NCBI GenBank assembly: GCA_024639335.1
Contig: JAHEIN010000003.1
Span: forward strand, 1 to 47,542
Direction: 5' to 3'
Origin: a bacterium
GTDB lineage: Bacteria; Actinomycetota; Acidimicrobiia; Spongiisociales; ZC4RG35
DNA: 47,542 bases
Part shown: positions 33,379-42,219 of the stretch, piece by piece
How positions within the stretch are numbered: position 1 is the stretch's first letter
Layout: each line of letters opens with the position of its first letter
Program-made: the position numbers and the translations under genes
The notes under the pieces: model-generated
The model's input: only the letters and a program-made list of their open reading frames with translations
Told to the model about the DNA's origin: nothing
Database searches by the model: none

Positions 33379-34025
33379 CAGGCGGCTCCGAGCAGGTAGA
33401 CGATCGTGAAGATGACGATCCAGATGATGTCGACGAAGTGCCAGTACAGACCGACGAGCTCGAGGTTCATGCCGTGCTTCTCGGACAGGCCTCCCTGCCT
33501 CCGCGTGATCCCGAACAGCGAGAGGAGCATCAGGATCCCGATTGCCACGTGCGCGCCATGGAAGCCGGTCAGCATGTAGAAGGCCGACGCAGCCGGATTG
33601 CTCGTGAGGGTCATGTCCTTGACCGTGATGAACTCGTAGAACTCGAACACCTGGCCTCCGAGGAACACCGAGCCGAGCAATGCCGTCGCCATGAGCCAGG
33701 TCTTCGTGCCGTTCTGGTCGCCGGTGGAGAGCGCATGATGTGCCAACACCATCGTCAGCGAACTCATCAGCAGGACGAAACTGGAGATCGACGTGAACGG
33801 AATGTCGTAGATGTCGCGGGGAACGACGCTGTCGAAGTCCCGGTTTCCATAGAGCAGGTAGTTCGAGATGAACGCCCCAAAGAACATGAATTCGGAGCTG
33901 AGGAACACCCACATGCCCAGCTTTCGGTTGTCTATTCCGGTCGACTCGTGCACGACGTGGTGGTCGTCACCCGTGTCGTGTTCAGGGGCGTCAGCCCCCT
34001 CTTCGATCTCGAAGGTGTCCGCCAT
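33378..34025 (-). CDS. ctaE: Cytochrome c oxidase subunit III
   Basis: 215 residues with five helices, the shorter actinobacterial form of subunit III. GMWVFLSSEFMFFGAFISNY, FYMLTGFHGAHVAIGILMLL with the conserved His pair, and VGLYWHFVDIIWIVIFTIVY are diagnostic. The charged first 35 residues (EIEEGADAPEHDTGDDHHVV) precede helix 1. ATG overlaps the ctaD stop by one base. Confidence 0.94.
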   Translation of the reverse strand: MADTFEIEEGADAPEHDTGDDHHVVHESTGIDNRKLGMWVFLSSEFMFFGAFISNYLLYGNRDFDSVVPRDIYDIPFTSISSFVLLMSSLTMVLAHHALSTGDQNGTKTWLMATALLGSVFLGGQVFEFYEFITVKDMTLTSNPAASAFYMLTGFHGAHVAIGILMLLSLFGITRRQGGLSEKHGMNLELVGLYWHFVDIIWIVIFTIVYLLGAA

Positions 34026-36064
34026 CAGCTCGCTCCTGCGCCAACGAGCTCGCCGCCCGGTCCGTCACCGTGCAGATCGGGATCCTCGGGCTCTTCGAGA
34101 GGCTCGATACCCCATCCGATGAGCGCGCCGATCGTGATCAGCGGTCCGATCACGAGCAGAGCCTTCCCGACGATGCTGGTGTGGTAGATGATCCCGTAGC
34201 CGATCAGAGGCAGACCCATCGCCATGATGAAGGGGAAGTAGGACGGGGCCGGGAGGTGAATCTTCGACTTCGGGTTCCGCCCTTCGTGGTCGAGCCGCTC
34301 GACCAGGTCGTCGGCATCTTCTCTGCGGACCGGGCGACCCTCCTCGTCCTCGCGGTACTTCTGATGCCAGAAGTCGTCGAGGCTGTGAATGACTGGCGGC
34401 GTCGCGAAGTTGTAGGCCGGTGTCGGGTTGGGGATGGTCCATTCGATCGTGCGGGCATCCCAGGGGTCGAGGCCGGACGGCTCACCCTTGCGCTTCGAGT
34501 AGATCCAGTTGACCCAGAAGATGGCCACGCCCAATGCAATCGTGAAGGCACCGATCGTCACGGCGAAGTTCCAGGGGCCGAGCCCGGCTTCGGGGGCGTA
34601 GCGCCAGGTCCGCCGGACCATGCCCTGGAGGCCGAGCCAATGCATCGGGGCGAAGGTGAGATTGAAGCCGATGAACTGGACCCAGAAGTGAGCCTTGCCG
34701 AGCCTTTCATTCATCAGCCGGCCCGTGATCTTCGGGAACCAGTAGTAGATACCGGAGAAGAGCCCGAAGATGGCACCGCCGAAGAGCACGTAGTGAAAGT
34801 GACCGACGATGTAGTAGGTGTCCGTCTGCTGCCAGTCGGACGGAACGATCGAGTGGGTGACGCCCGACAGGCCGCCGATCACGAACATCGCAACGAACCC
34901 GATGCTGAACAGCATGGCGGTGTTGAACTTCAACCTCCCGCCCCACATGGTTCCCATCCAGTTGAAGATCTTGATGCCCGTCGGGACGGCGATGGTCATG
35001 GTTGCGAGTCCGAAGGCCGCCTGAGCAACGGGCGTGATCCCTGAGGAGAACATGTGGTGTGCCCACACCCCGAAGCCGAGGAACCCGATGGCGGCGCCGG
35101 CGAACACGACGGCGGCATACCCGAACAGTGGCTTACGGCTGTTGGTCGGCAGGACCTCAGAGACGATGCCCATCGCCGGGAGAATCAGGATGTACACCTC
35201 GGGATGGCCGAACAGCCAGAAGAGGTGCTGCCAGAGAACCGGGTCACCGCCACCGACCGCCTGGAAGAACAACGTGCCAAACGCCCGATCGAACGTCGCC
35301 ATGAAGAGCGCGACCGCAATGATCGGAAGCGAGAACAGAAGGAGGAATGCCACGACCAGCGTCATCCACACGAACACCGGCATCCGGAGCAAACGCATTC
35401 CCTCAGCCCGCATGTTGAACACAGTGACGATGAAGTTGATCGCTGAGATCAGTGAGGCGACACCGAGAATCTGGAGCCCAATGAGCGCGAAGTCGATTGC
35501 GGCCCCCGGCGAGTAATCGGGCCCGGCGTTCGGCTGATACAGGAACCACCCACCATCCGGCAAGCCGCCCAGGAGCGTTTGATCCGACTCGTCGATGTTG
35601 CCGGAGACCACGACACCCTGGGCATCCTCGATGCCCACCGGGGGAACCACCTCACCGAAGAAGATCACCGAGTACAGGAACAGGCCGCCGAAGATGAAGA
35701 TCCACCACGACAGGGCGTTCATCCGCGGGAAGGCCACGTCCCTGGCGCCGATCATGAGTGGAAGGAGGTAGTTGAAGAACGCCGCCGATGCCGGCATCAC
35801 GAACAGGAACACCATGGTGACGCCGTGGGTGGTGAACATGGCGTTGTATTCGGCGGCGGTCAGGAAGTCGCCGTTCGGGCCGGCCAACTGCAGGCGGAGA
35901 AGGAGTGCCTCGAGGCCACCGATGATGAAGAAGAAGAAGGCGGCGTAGCCGTACATGATCCCGATCTTCTTGTGATCGGTGGTCGTGATCCACGACCAGA
36001 ATCCCTCGGTCGCGCGGGGACGGCGGAAGATCGTCGACGCTGGACGGGATGCTGTCGTGGTCAT
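34025..36064 (-). CDS. ctaD: Cytochrome c oxidase subunit I (aa3, A1 type)
   Basis: 679 residues. Haem-copper subunit: low-spin haem ligand in MFTTHGVTMVFLFV, D-channel entry DVAFPRMNALSWW, CuB His287 and cross-linked Tyr291 with Glu289 in GHPEVYILILP (286-296), His pair in WAHHMFSSGI, and haem a/a3 ligands in GHFHYVLFGG. Glu in that motif marks an A1-type proton channel. The C-terminus has two extra helices (about 600-660) found in longer actinobacterial CtaD proteins. GCAGGAAC precedes ATG 36064. Followed directly by ctaE. Confidence 0.97.
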   Translation of the reverse strand: MTTTASRPASTIFRRPRATEGFWSWITTTDHKKIGIMYGYAAFFFFIIGGLEALLLRLQLAGPNGDFLTAAEYNAMFTTHGVTMVFLFVMPASAAFFNYLLPLMIGARDVAFPRMNALSWWIFIFGGLFLYSVIFFGEVVPPVGIEDAQGVVVSGNIDESDQTLLGGLPDGGWFLYQPNAGPDYSPGAAIDFALIGLQILGVASLISAINFIVTVFNMRAEGMRLLRMPVFVWMTLVVAFLLLFSLPIIAVALFMATFDRAFGTLFFQAVGGGDPVLWQHLFWLFGHPEVYILILPAMGIVSEVLPTNSRKPLFGYAAVVFAGAAIGFLGFGVWAHHMFSSGITPVAQAAFGLATMTIAVPTGIKIFNWMGTMWGGRLKFNTAMLFSIGFVAMFVIGGLSGVTHSIVPSDWQQTDTYYIVGHFHYVLFGGAIFGLFSGIYYWFPKITGRLMNERLGKAHFWVQFIGFNLTFAPMHWLGLQGMVRRTWRYAPEAGLGPWNFAVTIGAFTIALGVAIFWVNWIYSKRKGEPSGLDPWDARTIEWTIPNPTPAYNFATPPVIHSLDDFWHQKYREDEEGRPVRREDADDLVERLDHEGRNPKSKIHLPAPSYFPFIMAMGLPLIGYGIIYHTSIVGKALLVIGPLITIGALIGWGIEPLEEPEDPDLHGDGPGGELVGAGAS

Positions 36065-36095
36065 GTTCCTGCCTTCACGGGTCGGATACCTTCCA

Positions 36096-37178
36096 TCACT
36101 CGAGTGTTGCGAGCCATGCGGTCAGATTGTCGATGTCGTCTTGGGTGAGCCCGAGATTGGGCATGAAGGAACCGGGTTTGACCTCAGGAGCATTGGCGAG
36201 CCACTGCTCGAGGGCGTCGTCGTAGCTGAGACCCTCATACGGGAGGTAGGCGCCGGCGAACACGTTGCGGCTGGCGAAGTGCGTGAGGTTGGGACCCCGG
36301 TACAAGTCGTCTGTTCGAATGTTGGTGAACTCGGAGTCCGGACCGTAGTCGACGGTGTGACAGCCGACGCAGAGGTTCTGGTAGAGGAGCAGGCCTTCGT
36401 ATGCAGGCGTGCCTTCGGCCGGCTCGGTTGCCTCCGCCTGTTGCCCGGAGACCCAGGCATCCCAGTCCACCGGGCTGAGCGCCTGCACCCTGGCGCGCAT
36501 GAGCGAGTGGGAGAGCCCGCAGTACTCGGCGCAGTGGCCCCAGTACTCACCCGGTTCATCGGCCTGGAGTCGGAGCGTCGTTTCCTGGCCGGGAATCAGG
36601 TAGCGCTTGCCGTTCAGTGCCGGGACCCAGAAGTTGTGGAGCACGTCATCGGACGTCATCACGGCACAGACTTCCTGATCGGCGGGCATGACCATGACAT
36701 TTGCCGTCTCGATGCCGAGATCTGGGTAGTCGTACTCGAACCACCACTGGTGACCGATGATCTCGACGGTCATCGCATCGTCGCCGCACTCGGTCAGATC
36801 GAACACGGCGCTCACGGTGGGCACGGCGATGGCGGCGAGTATGAGGGCCGGGATCACCGTCCACGTGATCTCCAGCTTGGTGTTCCCGTGGACCTGCTTG
36901 GGCTCCTTGCGCCCCGGGCGATCACGGAAGGCGATGATCGAGAACAGGATGCCACCCTGGACTATCACGAAGATCGCCACGGCCACCCAGAAGACCGGCC
37001 AGAAGAGGTTGTCGATCTGCTCGGCAAACGGTCCTCGAGGCTCGACGGCGCTGAGCGGAGCGTCCTCGATCTCGATCAGGGAGCACGAGGACAGGATGAG
37101 CGCCAATGCGGAAGCGCCAATTGCTCCATTCCAACGTCCTGACCAGGGGAAACGTCGCTTTTGGAGAGGCTTCGACAT
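36096..37178 (-). CDS. ctaC: Cytochrome c oxidase subunit II with fused cytochrome c domain
   Basis: 360 residues. Lipoprotein signal ending LALILSSCSL, two helices (LFWPVFWVAVAIFVIVQGGI; EITWTVIPALILAAIAVPTV), the CuA cupredoxin domain with GHQWWFEYDYP and ligands Cys216, Cys220, His224 and Met227 in CAEYCGLSHSLM, then a cytochrome c domain with haem motif CVGCH (270-274) and a probable Met ligand in PGSFMPNLG. This is a caa3-type subunit II. ATG 37178 is chosen over an upstream ATG because TACACT ends 7 bases before it, with TTGGTA 17 bases above. Confidence 0.96.
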   Translation of the reverse strand: MSKPLQKRRFPWSGRWNGAIGASALALILSSCSLIEIEDAPLSAVEPRGPFAEQIDNLFWPVFWVAVAIFVIVQGGILFSIIAFRDRPGRKEPKQVHGNTKLEITWTVIPALILAAIAVPTVSAVFDLTECGDDAMTVEIIGHQWWFEYDYPDLGIETANVMVMPADQEVCAVMTSDDVLHNFWVPALNGKRYLIPGQETTLRLQADEPGEYWGHCAEYCGLSHSLMRARVQALSPVDWDAWVSGQQAEATEPAEGTPAYEGLLLYQNLCVGCHTVDYGPDSEFTNIRTDDLYRGPNLTHFASRNVFAGAYLPYEGLSYDDALEQWLANAPEVKPGSFMPNLGLTQDDIDNLTAWLATLE

Positions 37179-37185
37179 GGCCGCC

Positions 37186-37214
37186 AGTGTAGGAATCCGT
37201 TCCGCGTGTACCAA
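37186..37214 (-). promoter_or_regulatory. Leaderless promoter of the ctaC operon
   Basis: Minus strand: -35 TTGGTA (37209-37214), a 17-base spacer, -10 TACACT (37186-37191), 7 bases to ATG 37178. It fits an mRNA starting at or next to the start codon. Confidence 0.65.
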
Positions 37215-37343
37215 CACTGTGTCTAGGGGCGTTTCAGGTCACACGTCTCACTCTCACGTCCGGCCTCGCGCGTCTGAGAATTCGTGGACCGTTTGCGGGA
37301 TCGAATCGAGCGACATGGAACGCAGACGTCGAACGAGTGAGCG

Positions 37344-38159
37344 TCACCCCAACGCGTCGAGAGCTGCCCCGAGCTCCTTCGGCGAGACCGCACCCTCGAA
37401 CCGAGCCGTAGCCACACCCTCGGCGTCCACCACGTAGATCCAGGGCTCCGACGGGAACCCCCACTCGATCACTGCAGGAACCTCGATCAGGCGGCCTTCG
37501 CCCTCGGAATCGATGTTCTCGAAGATCTCGACATGGACCACATCGAATCCGCTCCTGGGCGCAACCACCTCTTTGACGATCTCCATCGTCGGGCCACACA
37601 CCGCGGTCTGACAGAACGCCGGAGTGGCGAACACGATCAGCGCCGGACTCCCATTCGAGGTCGCCTCGGCGACGGTCATTTCGTAGAAGCTCGGCTCGGG
37701 ATCGGGATCGGTCGTGATCGAGGCCAGTTCGAACGGGGGTGAGGTCCTGGTCTCCGATGCCGGGACGGGCTCGCCGACCTCGGGGATCGGGATGTCGGCG
37801 GTGACCGAAAAGGTCGTCTCGTCGGTCGTACCTCGCGGGCTGGCGATCGCCACACGCCACGGACCGGGCTCTTCGAAGTCCGGTCGTGCGATCAGAAAGC
37901 CTCTGACCCCCTCGATCGACCACACCCACTCGGCCGAGACGTTTTGGCTGGTGCCCGAAGGGTCGGTGAACGTGACGGTGACTTCCTCGTTCGGACCTCC
38001 GACGAACGAGTTGGATTCGGGATCCACCTCGGCCATCACCAAACGCTGAGGACCGAGCCCCACAGTCCCTGGGCTCGACCCAACGATCGCCAGGTTGCCC
38101 GAGCCGCCACCGCACGATGCCAGCACGAACGCAACGAAGAACAGCCAGATCCGCCTCAT
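37344..38159 (-). CDS. Lipoprotein with Ig-like and thioredoxin-like domains
   Basis: 271 residues. Lipobox FFVAFVLASCGGG gives an exported lipoprotein. Residues about 30-125 look like a beta-sandwich (EEVTVTFTDPSGTSQNVSAE). Residues about 150-271 look thioredoxin-like: PALIVFATPAFCQTAVCGPT with a CX4C pair, then EWGFPSEPWIYVVDAEGVAT. Actinobacterial proteins with FCQTAVCGP are thioredoxin/SCO-like. Lying 165 bases upstream of ctaC, it might deliver copper or reduce CuA cysteines; this is inference. ATG overlaps the racemase stop, so it is the third gene of that operon. The spacer 37179-37343 shows the ctaC promoter only. Confidence 0.78.
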   Translation of the reverse strand: MRRIWLFFVAFVLASCGGGSGNLAIVGSSPGTVGLGPQRLVMAEVDPESNSFVGGPNEEVTVTFTDPSGTSQNVSAEWVWSIEGVRGFLIARPDFEEPGPWRVAIASPRGTTDETTFSVTADIPIPEVGEPVPASETRTSPPFELASITTDPDPEPSFYEMTVAEATSNGSPALIVFATPAFCQTAVCGPTMEIVKEVVAPRSGFDVVHVEIFENIDSEGEGRLIEVPAVIEWGFPSEPWIYVVDAEGVATARFEGAVSPKELGAALDALG

Positions 38160-38842
38160 GTCAATGCGAAGTCGACGGCCGCCAACGCGTGGATCTTCGC
38201 CGTCGGGAAGTAGGGGACCGTGAAGTCGTCGGGGCCGACCAGAAGTTCGATCTCGGTGCAGCCCGCGATCACGCCATCGACGTCGCTCGCACGACCGATG
38301 ATGTCGAGATAGGCCCGCTTCGAGTCTTCGCTCACGATTCCCTGAACGAGCTCGGTGTAGATGACGTCGTGCACCGTCGTGCGATCCGATTCCTGCGGGA
38401 CGACCACCTCGATCCCGTGGAGCCGGCGCAGCCTTCCGGCGTAGAAGTCGGACTCCATCGTGTACCGGGTTCCAAGAAGGAGTGGGCGCTGGACGCCGGC
38501 GGCGCGCACGTTCTCTGCAGTCGCGTCGGCGATGTGGATGAACGGTATGTCGATCCCGGCTTCGATCTCGTCGGCCATCCGATGCATGGTGTTCGTGCAG
38601 AGCACGATGCAGTCCGCACCGGCAGCTTGCAGCCCAGCTGCGGCGGCACACAACGTCTCGGCGGCTCTCGACCATTCGCCGGTCTCCTGCATGACCTCTA
38701 TCCGCGAGAAGTCGAAGCTGTACATCACGAGCTCGGCCGAGGCCGTCCCGCCGAGCCGCCGCCGCACCTCGGTGTTGATGGTTCGGTAGTACTCCGCCGA
38801 CGATTCCCAACTCATGCCACCGAGCAAGCCGATCGTCCTCAT
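38156..38842 (-). CDS. Aspartate/glutamate racemase family protein
   Basis: 228 residues, cofactor-independent racemase fold. TIGLLGGMSWESSAEYYRTI at the N-terminus, catalytic Cys in ADCIVLCTNTMHRMADEIE and a second in DGVIAGCTEIELLVGPDD are the family pair, as in YgeA-type amino-acid racemases. Substrate may be aspartate or another amino acid. ATG start overlaps the hydrolase stop (ATGA). Middle gene of a three-gene minus operon. Confidence 0.92.
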   Translation of the reverse strand: MRTIGLLGGMSWESSAEYYRTINTEVRRRLGGTASAELVMYSFDFSRIEVMQETGEWSRAAETLCAAAAGLQAAGADCIVLCTNTMHRMADEIEAGIDIPFIHIADATAENVRAAGVQRPLLLGTRYTMESDFYAGRLRRLHGIEVVVPQESDRTTVHDVIYTELVQGIVSEDSKRAYLDIIGRASDVDGVIAGCTEIELLVGPDDFTVPYFPTAKIHALAAVDFALT

Positions 38843-39705
38843 CCCAGATGCTCCAGGACGTGTGCGTGGAGGTCGTCCATCAGCGCCGGAGGCAAGTCGT
38901 GCCCCATGGTGGGTATCGTCACCAGGCGGGCACCGGAGATGGCGTCGGCGGTCGCCTCACCACCTGTTACCGAGACGAACGGGTCATCCTCACCGTGCAA
39001 GACCAGCGTCGAGGCGGTCACAGCACGAAGGCGCTCCGTACGATCGCCGTCTGCCAACACTGCGGCGAGCTGCCTGGCGGCGCCCTCGGGGTGATGAGCG
39101 CGGTCGTAGGCGATCTCGGCCATCCGGCGGGCTCGGGCCTCGTCGTAATGTCGGCCCCAGGTGATCGACACGACGTCCAGTGTCCGCTCGATCGCTTCCT
39201 CTCGATCCGCCGTCGGGGCCTGGAGCATCACGTTCTGGATATCCGGGGAGGCCTGGCCCACGCCGGGATCGCCGGTGGTGGACATGATCGACGTCAGGCT
39301 GGCAACCCGTTCCGGCACTGTGAAAGCCACCGTTTGGGCGATCATGCCCCCCATCGAGACACCCACCAGATGAGCTCGATCCACTCCGACGGCGTCGAGC
39401 ACCGCCAGCGTGTCTCTTGCCATGTCCTGCATCTGATACGGCAAGGACACGGCCATCCCCTGAACGAGCTGAGCAAAGACCATCCTCACGTCGATCGGGT
39501 GATCGTCGAAGTAGGTCGAGAGACCGACGTCACGGTTGTCGAAAGTGACCACCCGGAATCCGGCATCCGTGAATCCGTGGATCCAGGCCGGCGGGTGGTG
39601 GACGAGCTGATTGCCGAGCCCGGCGATCATCACCACGGTCCCGCGCAGGTCGGCCCCGGTCGTTTCGTGGTAGAGCTCGATCGAACCCGAGGTGGCGTAC
39701 GGCAT
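38839..39705 (-). CDS. Alpha/beta hydrolase
   Basis: 288 residues. VVMIAGLGNQLVHHPP (oxyanion loop), nucleophile elbow LVGVSMGGMIAQTVAFTVPE with Ser about 116, catalytic Asp in LHGEDDPFVSVTGG and His in PTMGHDLPPALMDD. Resembles TAP-like and 3-oxoadipate enol-lactonase-like hydrolases; substrate unknown. ATG 39705 is preferred because TACGCT (39713-39718) lies 7 bases before it. First gene of the operon with the racemase and the lipoprotein. Confidence 0.9.
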   Translation of the reverse strand: MPYATSGSIELYHETTGADLRGTVVMIAGLGNQLVHHPPAWIHGFTDAGFRVVTFDNRDVGLSTYFDDHPIDVRMVFAQLVQGMAVSLPYQMQDMARDTLAVLDAVGVDRAHLVGVSMGGMIAQTVAFTVPERVASLTSIMSTTGDPGVGQASPDIQNVMLQAPTADREEAIERTLDVVSITWGRHYDEARARRMAEIAYDRAHHPEGAARQLAAVLADGDRTERLRAVTASTLVLHGEDDPFVSVTGGEATADAISGARLVTIPTMGHDLPPALMDDLHAHVLEHLG

Positions 39706-39712
39706 CGGACAG

Positions 39713-39779
39713 AGCGTATCCGGGAGAGCCCACAATGGTCGCTGGTCACGAATGGCTTCCATCACGTGTCCGGTACCAT
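39713..39779. promoter_or_regulatory. Back-to-back leaderless promoters, hydrolase operon and ctaB
   Basis: Minus-strand TACGCT (39713-39718) is 7 bases from ATG 39705; plus-strand TACCAT (39774-39779) is 7 bases from ATG 39787. The -35 boxes are weak. Confidence 0.5.
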
Positions 39780-39786
39780 TCCCTCC

Positions 39787-40695
39787 ATGGACACGTCCCC
39801 ACCCATGGTCGACGCGGTGCCGGCATCGACCGGCTGGCGGGACGCGGCCGCCGCCTACTTCGCGCTGACCAAGCCCCGAATCATCGAGCTGCTGCTCATC
39901 ACAACCGTGCCGGCGATGGTGGTGGCCGGAGGCGGCTGGCCGGGAACGTGGTTGGTCGTGGCCACACTCATCGGCGGGAGCCTGTCGGCCGGGGGCGCCA
40001 ACGCTCTCAACAGCTATCACGATCGCGACATCGACCAGGTGATGGCTCGAACCTCGGCTCGTCCGTTGCCTAATGCCCGGGTCGCACCCGAACGAGCGCG
40101 CGTCTTCGGATGGGTGCTCGGGGCGCTCGGCTTCCTCGTGCTCTGGCTCACGTCGAATCTGCTTGCGGCCCTCTTGTCGACCGGAGCACTGCTCTTCTAT
40201 GTGTTCGTGTACACGCTGTATCTGAAGCGGGCCACCGTGCAGAACATCGTGATCGGCGGTGCTGCCGGGGCTGCGCCGGTCCTCGTAGGCTGGGCAGCCG
40301 TTCGGGGAGATCTGGACATTGCTGCCTGGATCATGTTCGCCATCGTGTTCGTGTGGACGCCGCCCCACTTCTGGGCGCTCGCCGTCAAGTACAAGGACGA
40401 CTACGCCGCCGCCGGCGTCCCGATGCTGCCGGTCGTAGCAGGCGTCGAGGCGACGACGAGGCAGATGATGTCGTATGCCGGGATCATGGTGCTCTTCTCG
40501 CTGGCACTCGTTCCGGCCGCGGACATGGGCTGGCTCTACCTACTCACGGCCATCGGCACCGGTTCCTGGTTCGTCGTCGAAACCGTCCGCACCCACCTCG
40601 ATCCCACCAGGGCCATGAAGCTGTTCGGCGTGTCCACCATCTACCTCGCGGCCCTGTTCGGGGCGATGCTGGTCGACGTCCTGGTCAGCGGCTGA
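39787..40695 (+). CDS. ctaB: Protohaem IX farnesyltransferase
   Basis: 302 residues, membrane prenyltransferase making haem O, the precursor of haem A for the aa3 oxidase encoded nearby. YFALTKPRIIELLLITTVPA, the first Asp-rich site NALNSYHDRDIDQVMARTSA, YTLYLKRATVQNIVIGGAAG and VWTPPHFWALAVKYKDDYAA are diagnostic. About eight to nine helices. Start ATG 39787 follows a TACCAT box by 7 bases. The stop overlaps the next start by one base (TGATG). Confidence 0.96.
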   Translation: MDTSPPMVDAVPASTGWRDAAAAYFALTKPRIIELLLITTVPAMVVAGGGWPGTWLVVATLIGGSLSAGGANALNSYHDRDIDQVMARTSARPLPNARVAPERARVFGWVLGALGFLVLWLTSNLLAALLSTGALLFYVFVYTLYLKRATVQNIVIGGAAGAAPVLVGWAAVRGDLDIAAWIMFAIVFVWTPPHFWALAVKYKDDYAAAGVPMLPVVAGVEATTRQMMSYAGIMVLFSLALVPAADMGWLYLLTAIGTGSWFVVETVRTHLDPTRAMKLFGVSTIYLAALFGAMLVDVLVSG

Positions 40696-41078
40696 TGAGG
40701 GCGCTCGTCCGGGCTTGTGTCCTGGGCGCGCTTCTCGGCGGATGCACCGTCGCCGAGGAGGCGATGGACGTTTCGTCTTCTCCATCTCCGACCTTGTATC
40801 GAATCGACGGCCTCGAATGCCGAGTCGATTCGTTCGAAAGCGGCATGCCCGAGTATCCCAACGATGCCGTGGGGTCTTCGACTCCGGAGGCAGAGGTCGA
40901 GGCCTTCCTAGATTCTCCGACGAATCGGCGCTTCTCAGCGCTGGTCCTCGACGAGGAGGAAGGTCTCACGTTCTCGTTTGCCGATTCCGACGGTCTCGTC
41001 CAACTCGTCATTCAGGTCACTGATCAGTTCGAGGGGTATCTGATCGCGAGCTACTCGTACTGCACCGAGCCCGCCTGA
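40695..41078 (+). CDS. Small lipoprotein, unknown function
   Basis: 127 residues. Signal peptide with lipobox LGALLGGCTVAEE, then a small domain with a Cys pair (LECRVDSFESG and ASYSYCTEPA) that may form a disulfide, and SFADSDGLVQLVIQVTDQFE in between. Not recognised. Coupled to ctaB by TGATG and followed by lgt, whose product would lipidate it. Confidence 0.7.
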   Translation: MRALVRACVLGALLGGCTVAEEAMDVSSSPSPTLYRIDGLECRVDSFESGMPEYPNDAVGSSTPEAEVEAFLDSPTNRRFSALVLDEEEGLTFSFADSDGLVQLVIQVTDQFEGYLIASYSYCTEPA

Positions 41079-41135
41079 CCCGGCAGGTCATCTCTCCTCG
41101 GTGGGATACCCGGGATGAGCAGTAGCATCGCGTCC

Positions 41136-42035
41136 GTGCATCAGTTCCTCGCCCAGATCGCCTACCCGCCGATCCCGATCTTCGAGGTCGGCCCGCTGCG
41201 GCTGTCGCTGCACGGGCTGTTCGCTGCGATCGGGTTCGTCGCCGGAGGTGCGCTCGCGACCCGATACCTGATGCGGCGCGGCTACGACGGCGAGAAGTTC
41301 CAGTCGGTGCTCTCGTGGGCTCTCGTCGGCGCGTTGCTCGGTGCTCGGTACCTCACGTCGCCGGCCACACTGCTCGCCGGGGGCTCGCTGGCCGATGCCC
41401 TGAACCCGATCAACGGGAACTTCTCGATCATGGGCGGGTTCGCAGGTGGGATCCTCGCCGCATGGTGGCGGATGAATCAGGTCGAGCTTCCTCGCCTCCC
41501 ATCCTTCGATGCGGCCGCGTATGGCCTGGTGTTGGGGACCATCGTTGGACGCATCGGTGATCTCGGGATCGTCGAGCATCTCGGTCGGGCAACCGACGTC
41601 GCCTGGGGCTACGCGATCAAACCCGGCTACGACGTGGCCCCCCAGCACAACGGCCTCGAATGCACCACTGCCCAGGCCGGGCCCGACGGTATCTGTGGCG
41701 TGTACCACCACGTCGCCGCCTACGACATGCTCGGCGCCATCCTGTTCTTCTTCGTTCTGATGCAGATCGAACGGCGGGTCGACCTGCGCTACGGGCAGCT
41801 GTTTTCGATCTGGATCGTCTGGTACGGGCTCCAGCGTTTCGTGCTCGACTTCATGCGATTCGGGAACGGCGACGCCACCATCGGCTCGTTCACCTGGAAC
41901 CAGATCAGTGGGTTGGCCGGCTCGCTGCTCGGCGTCGTATTGTTCGTCTGGTACGCCAGGACCCAAGAGGTCTCGTCGCGCGAGAACGATCTGCAGATCA
42001 GCGGCGCCACCGCAGAGGCTCCCTCGACGGCGTGA
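41136..42035 (+). CDS. lgt: Prolipoprotein diacylglyceryl transferase
   Basis: 299 residues. Transfers diacylglycerol from phosphatidylglycerol to the lipobox Cys. IAYPPIPIFEVGPLRLSLHG, LGARYLTSPATLLAGG (Arg region), the signature NFSIMGGFAGGILAAWWRMN with GTIVGRIGDLGIVEHLGRAT, and YGLQRFVLDFMRFGNGD are clear, with seven helices. GTG 41136 is chosen because TAGCAT (41123-41128) precedes it by 7 bases; an ATG at 41115 would lie upstream of that box. The signature Arg/Gly/Asn residues appear intact although the usual HGGL is varied to IMGGF. Confidence 0.93.
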   Translation: MHQFLAQIAYPPIPIFEVGPLRLSLHGLFAAIGFVAGGALATRYLMRRGYDGEKFQSVLSWALVGALLGARYLTSPATLLAGGSLADALNPINGNFSIMGGFAGGILAAWWRMNQVELPRLPSFDAAAYGLVLGTIVGRIGDLGIVEHLGRATDVAWGYAIKPGYDVAPQHNGLECTTAQAGPDGICGVYHHVAAYDMLGAILFFFVLMQIERRVDLRYGQLFSIWIVWYGLQRFVLDFMRFGNGDATIGSFTWNQISGLAGSLLGVVLFVWYARTQEVSSRENDLQISGATAEAPSTA

Positions 42036-42043
42036 CCTCGCCC

Positions 42044-42072
42044 TTGCCGTGGACACCCTCGGGCGGTAGCGT
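42044..42072 (+). promoter_or_regulatory. Promoter of the DAHP synthase leader
   Basis: -35 TTGCCG (42044-42049), 17 bases, -10 TAGCGT (42067-42072); transcription would start near 42080, giving a leader of about 140 bases before ATG 42220. Confidence 0.65.
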
Positions 42073-42100
42073 CACGCCCACGAGCACCCGCCCCTATCTC

Positions 42101-42139
42101 GTGCAGATGTTCACCGGGCCTCGGCCCGGGTCGGTGTGA
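42101..42139 (+). CDS. Putative leader peptide of the DAHP synthase attenuator
   Basis: GTG-initiated 12-residue frame MQMFTGPRPGSV ending in UGA at 42137-42139. A Phe codon lies just before the first attenuator stem and a Tyr codon (UAU 42095-42097) is in frame just upstream, if translation starts at a non-AUG codon near 42080. No clear Shine-Dalgarno. Translation is inferred. Confidence 0.4.
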   Translation: MQMFTGPRPGSV

Positions 42140-42191
42140 GGCGCTGAGACGAATCGCAGGAGACCCGGAGCCGGGCGGCTTCGGGTTTTTT
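42114..42191 (+). promoter_or_regulatory. Transcription attenuator: alternative hairpins plus intrinsic terminator
   Basis: Region 1 CCGGGCC (42114-42120) pairs with region 2 (start of GGCCCGGGTC, 42123-42132). Region 2 can instead pair with region 3 GACCCGGAGCC (42162-42172) in 10 pairs with one bulge. Region 3 also forms the terminator with region 4 GGCTTCGGGT (42177-42186), a 10-pair stem with loop GGGC and six Ts (42186-42191). These mutually exclusive pairings are those of amino-acid biosynthesis attenuators. Confidence 0.7.
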
Positions 42192-42219
42192 CTTGCTCGG
42201 GCCTCTTCGAGGAGACGAG

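Noticed and set aside
35979-37142. Plus-strand open frame opposite ctaC/ctaD
   Set aside because: Shadow of the oxidase genes; the translated product has no recognisable domain.
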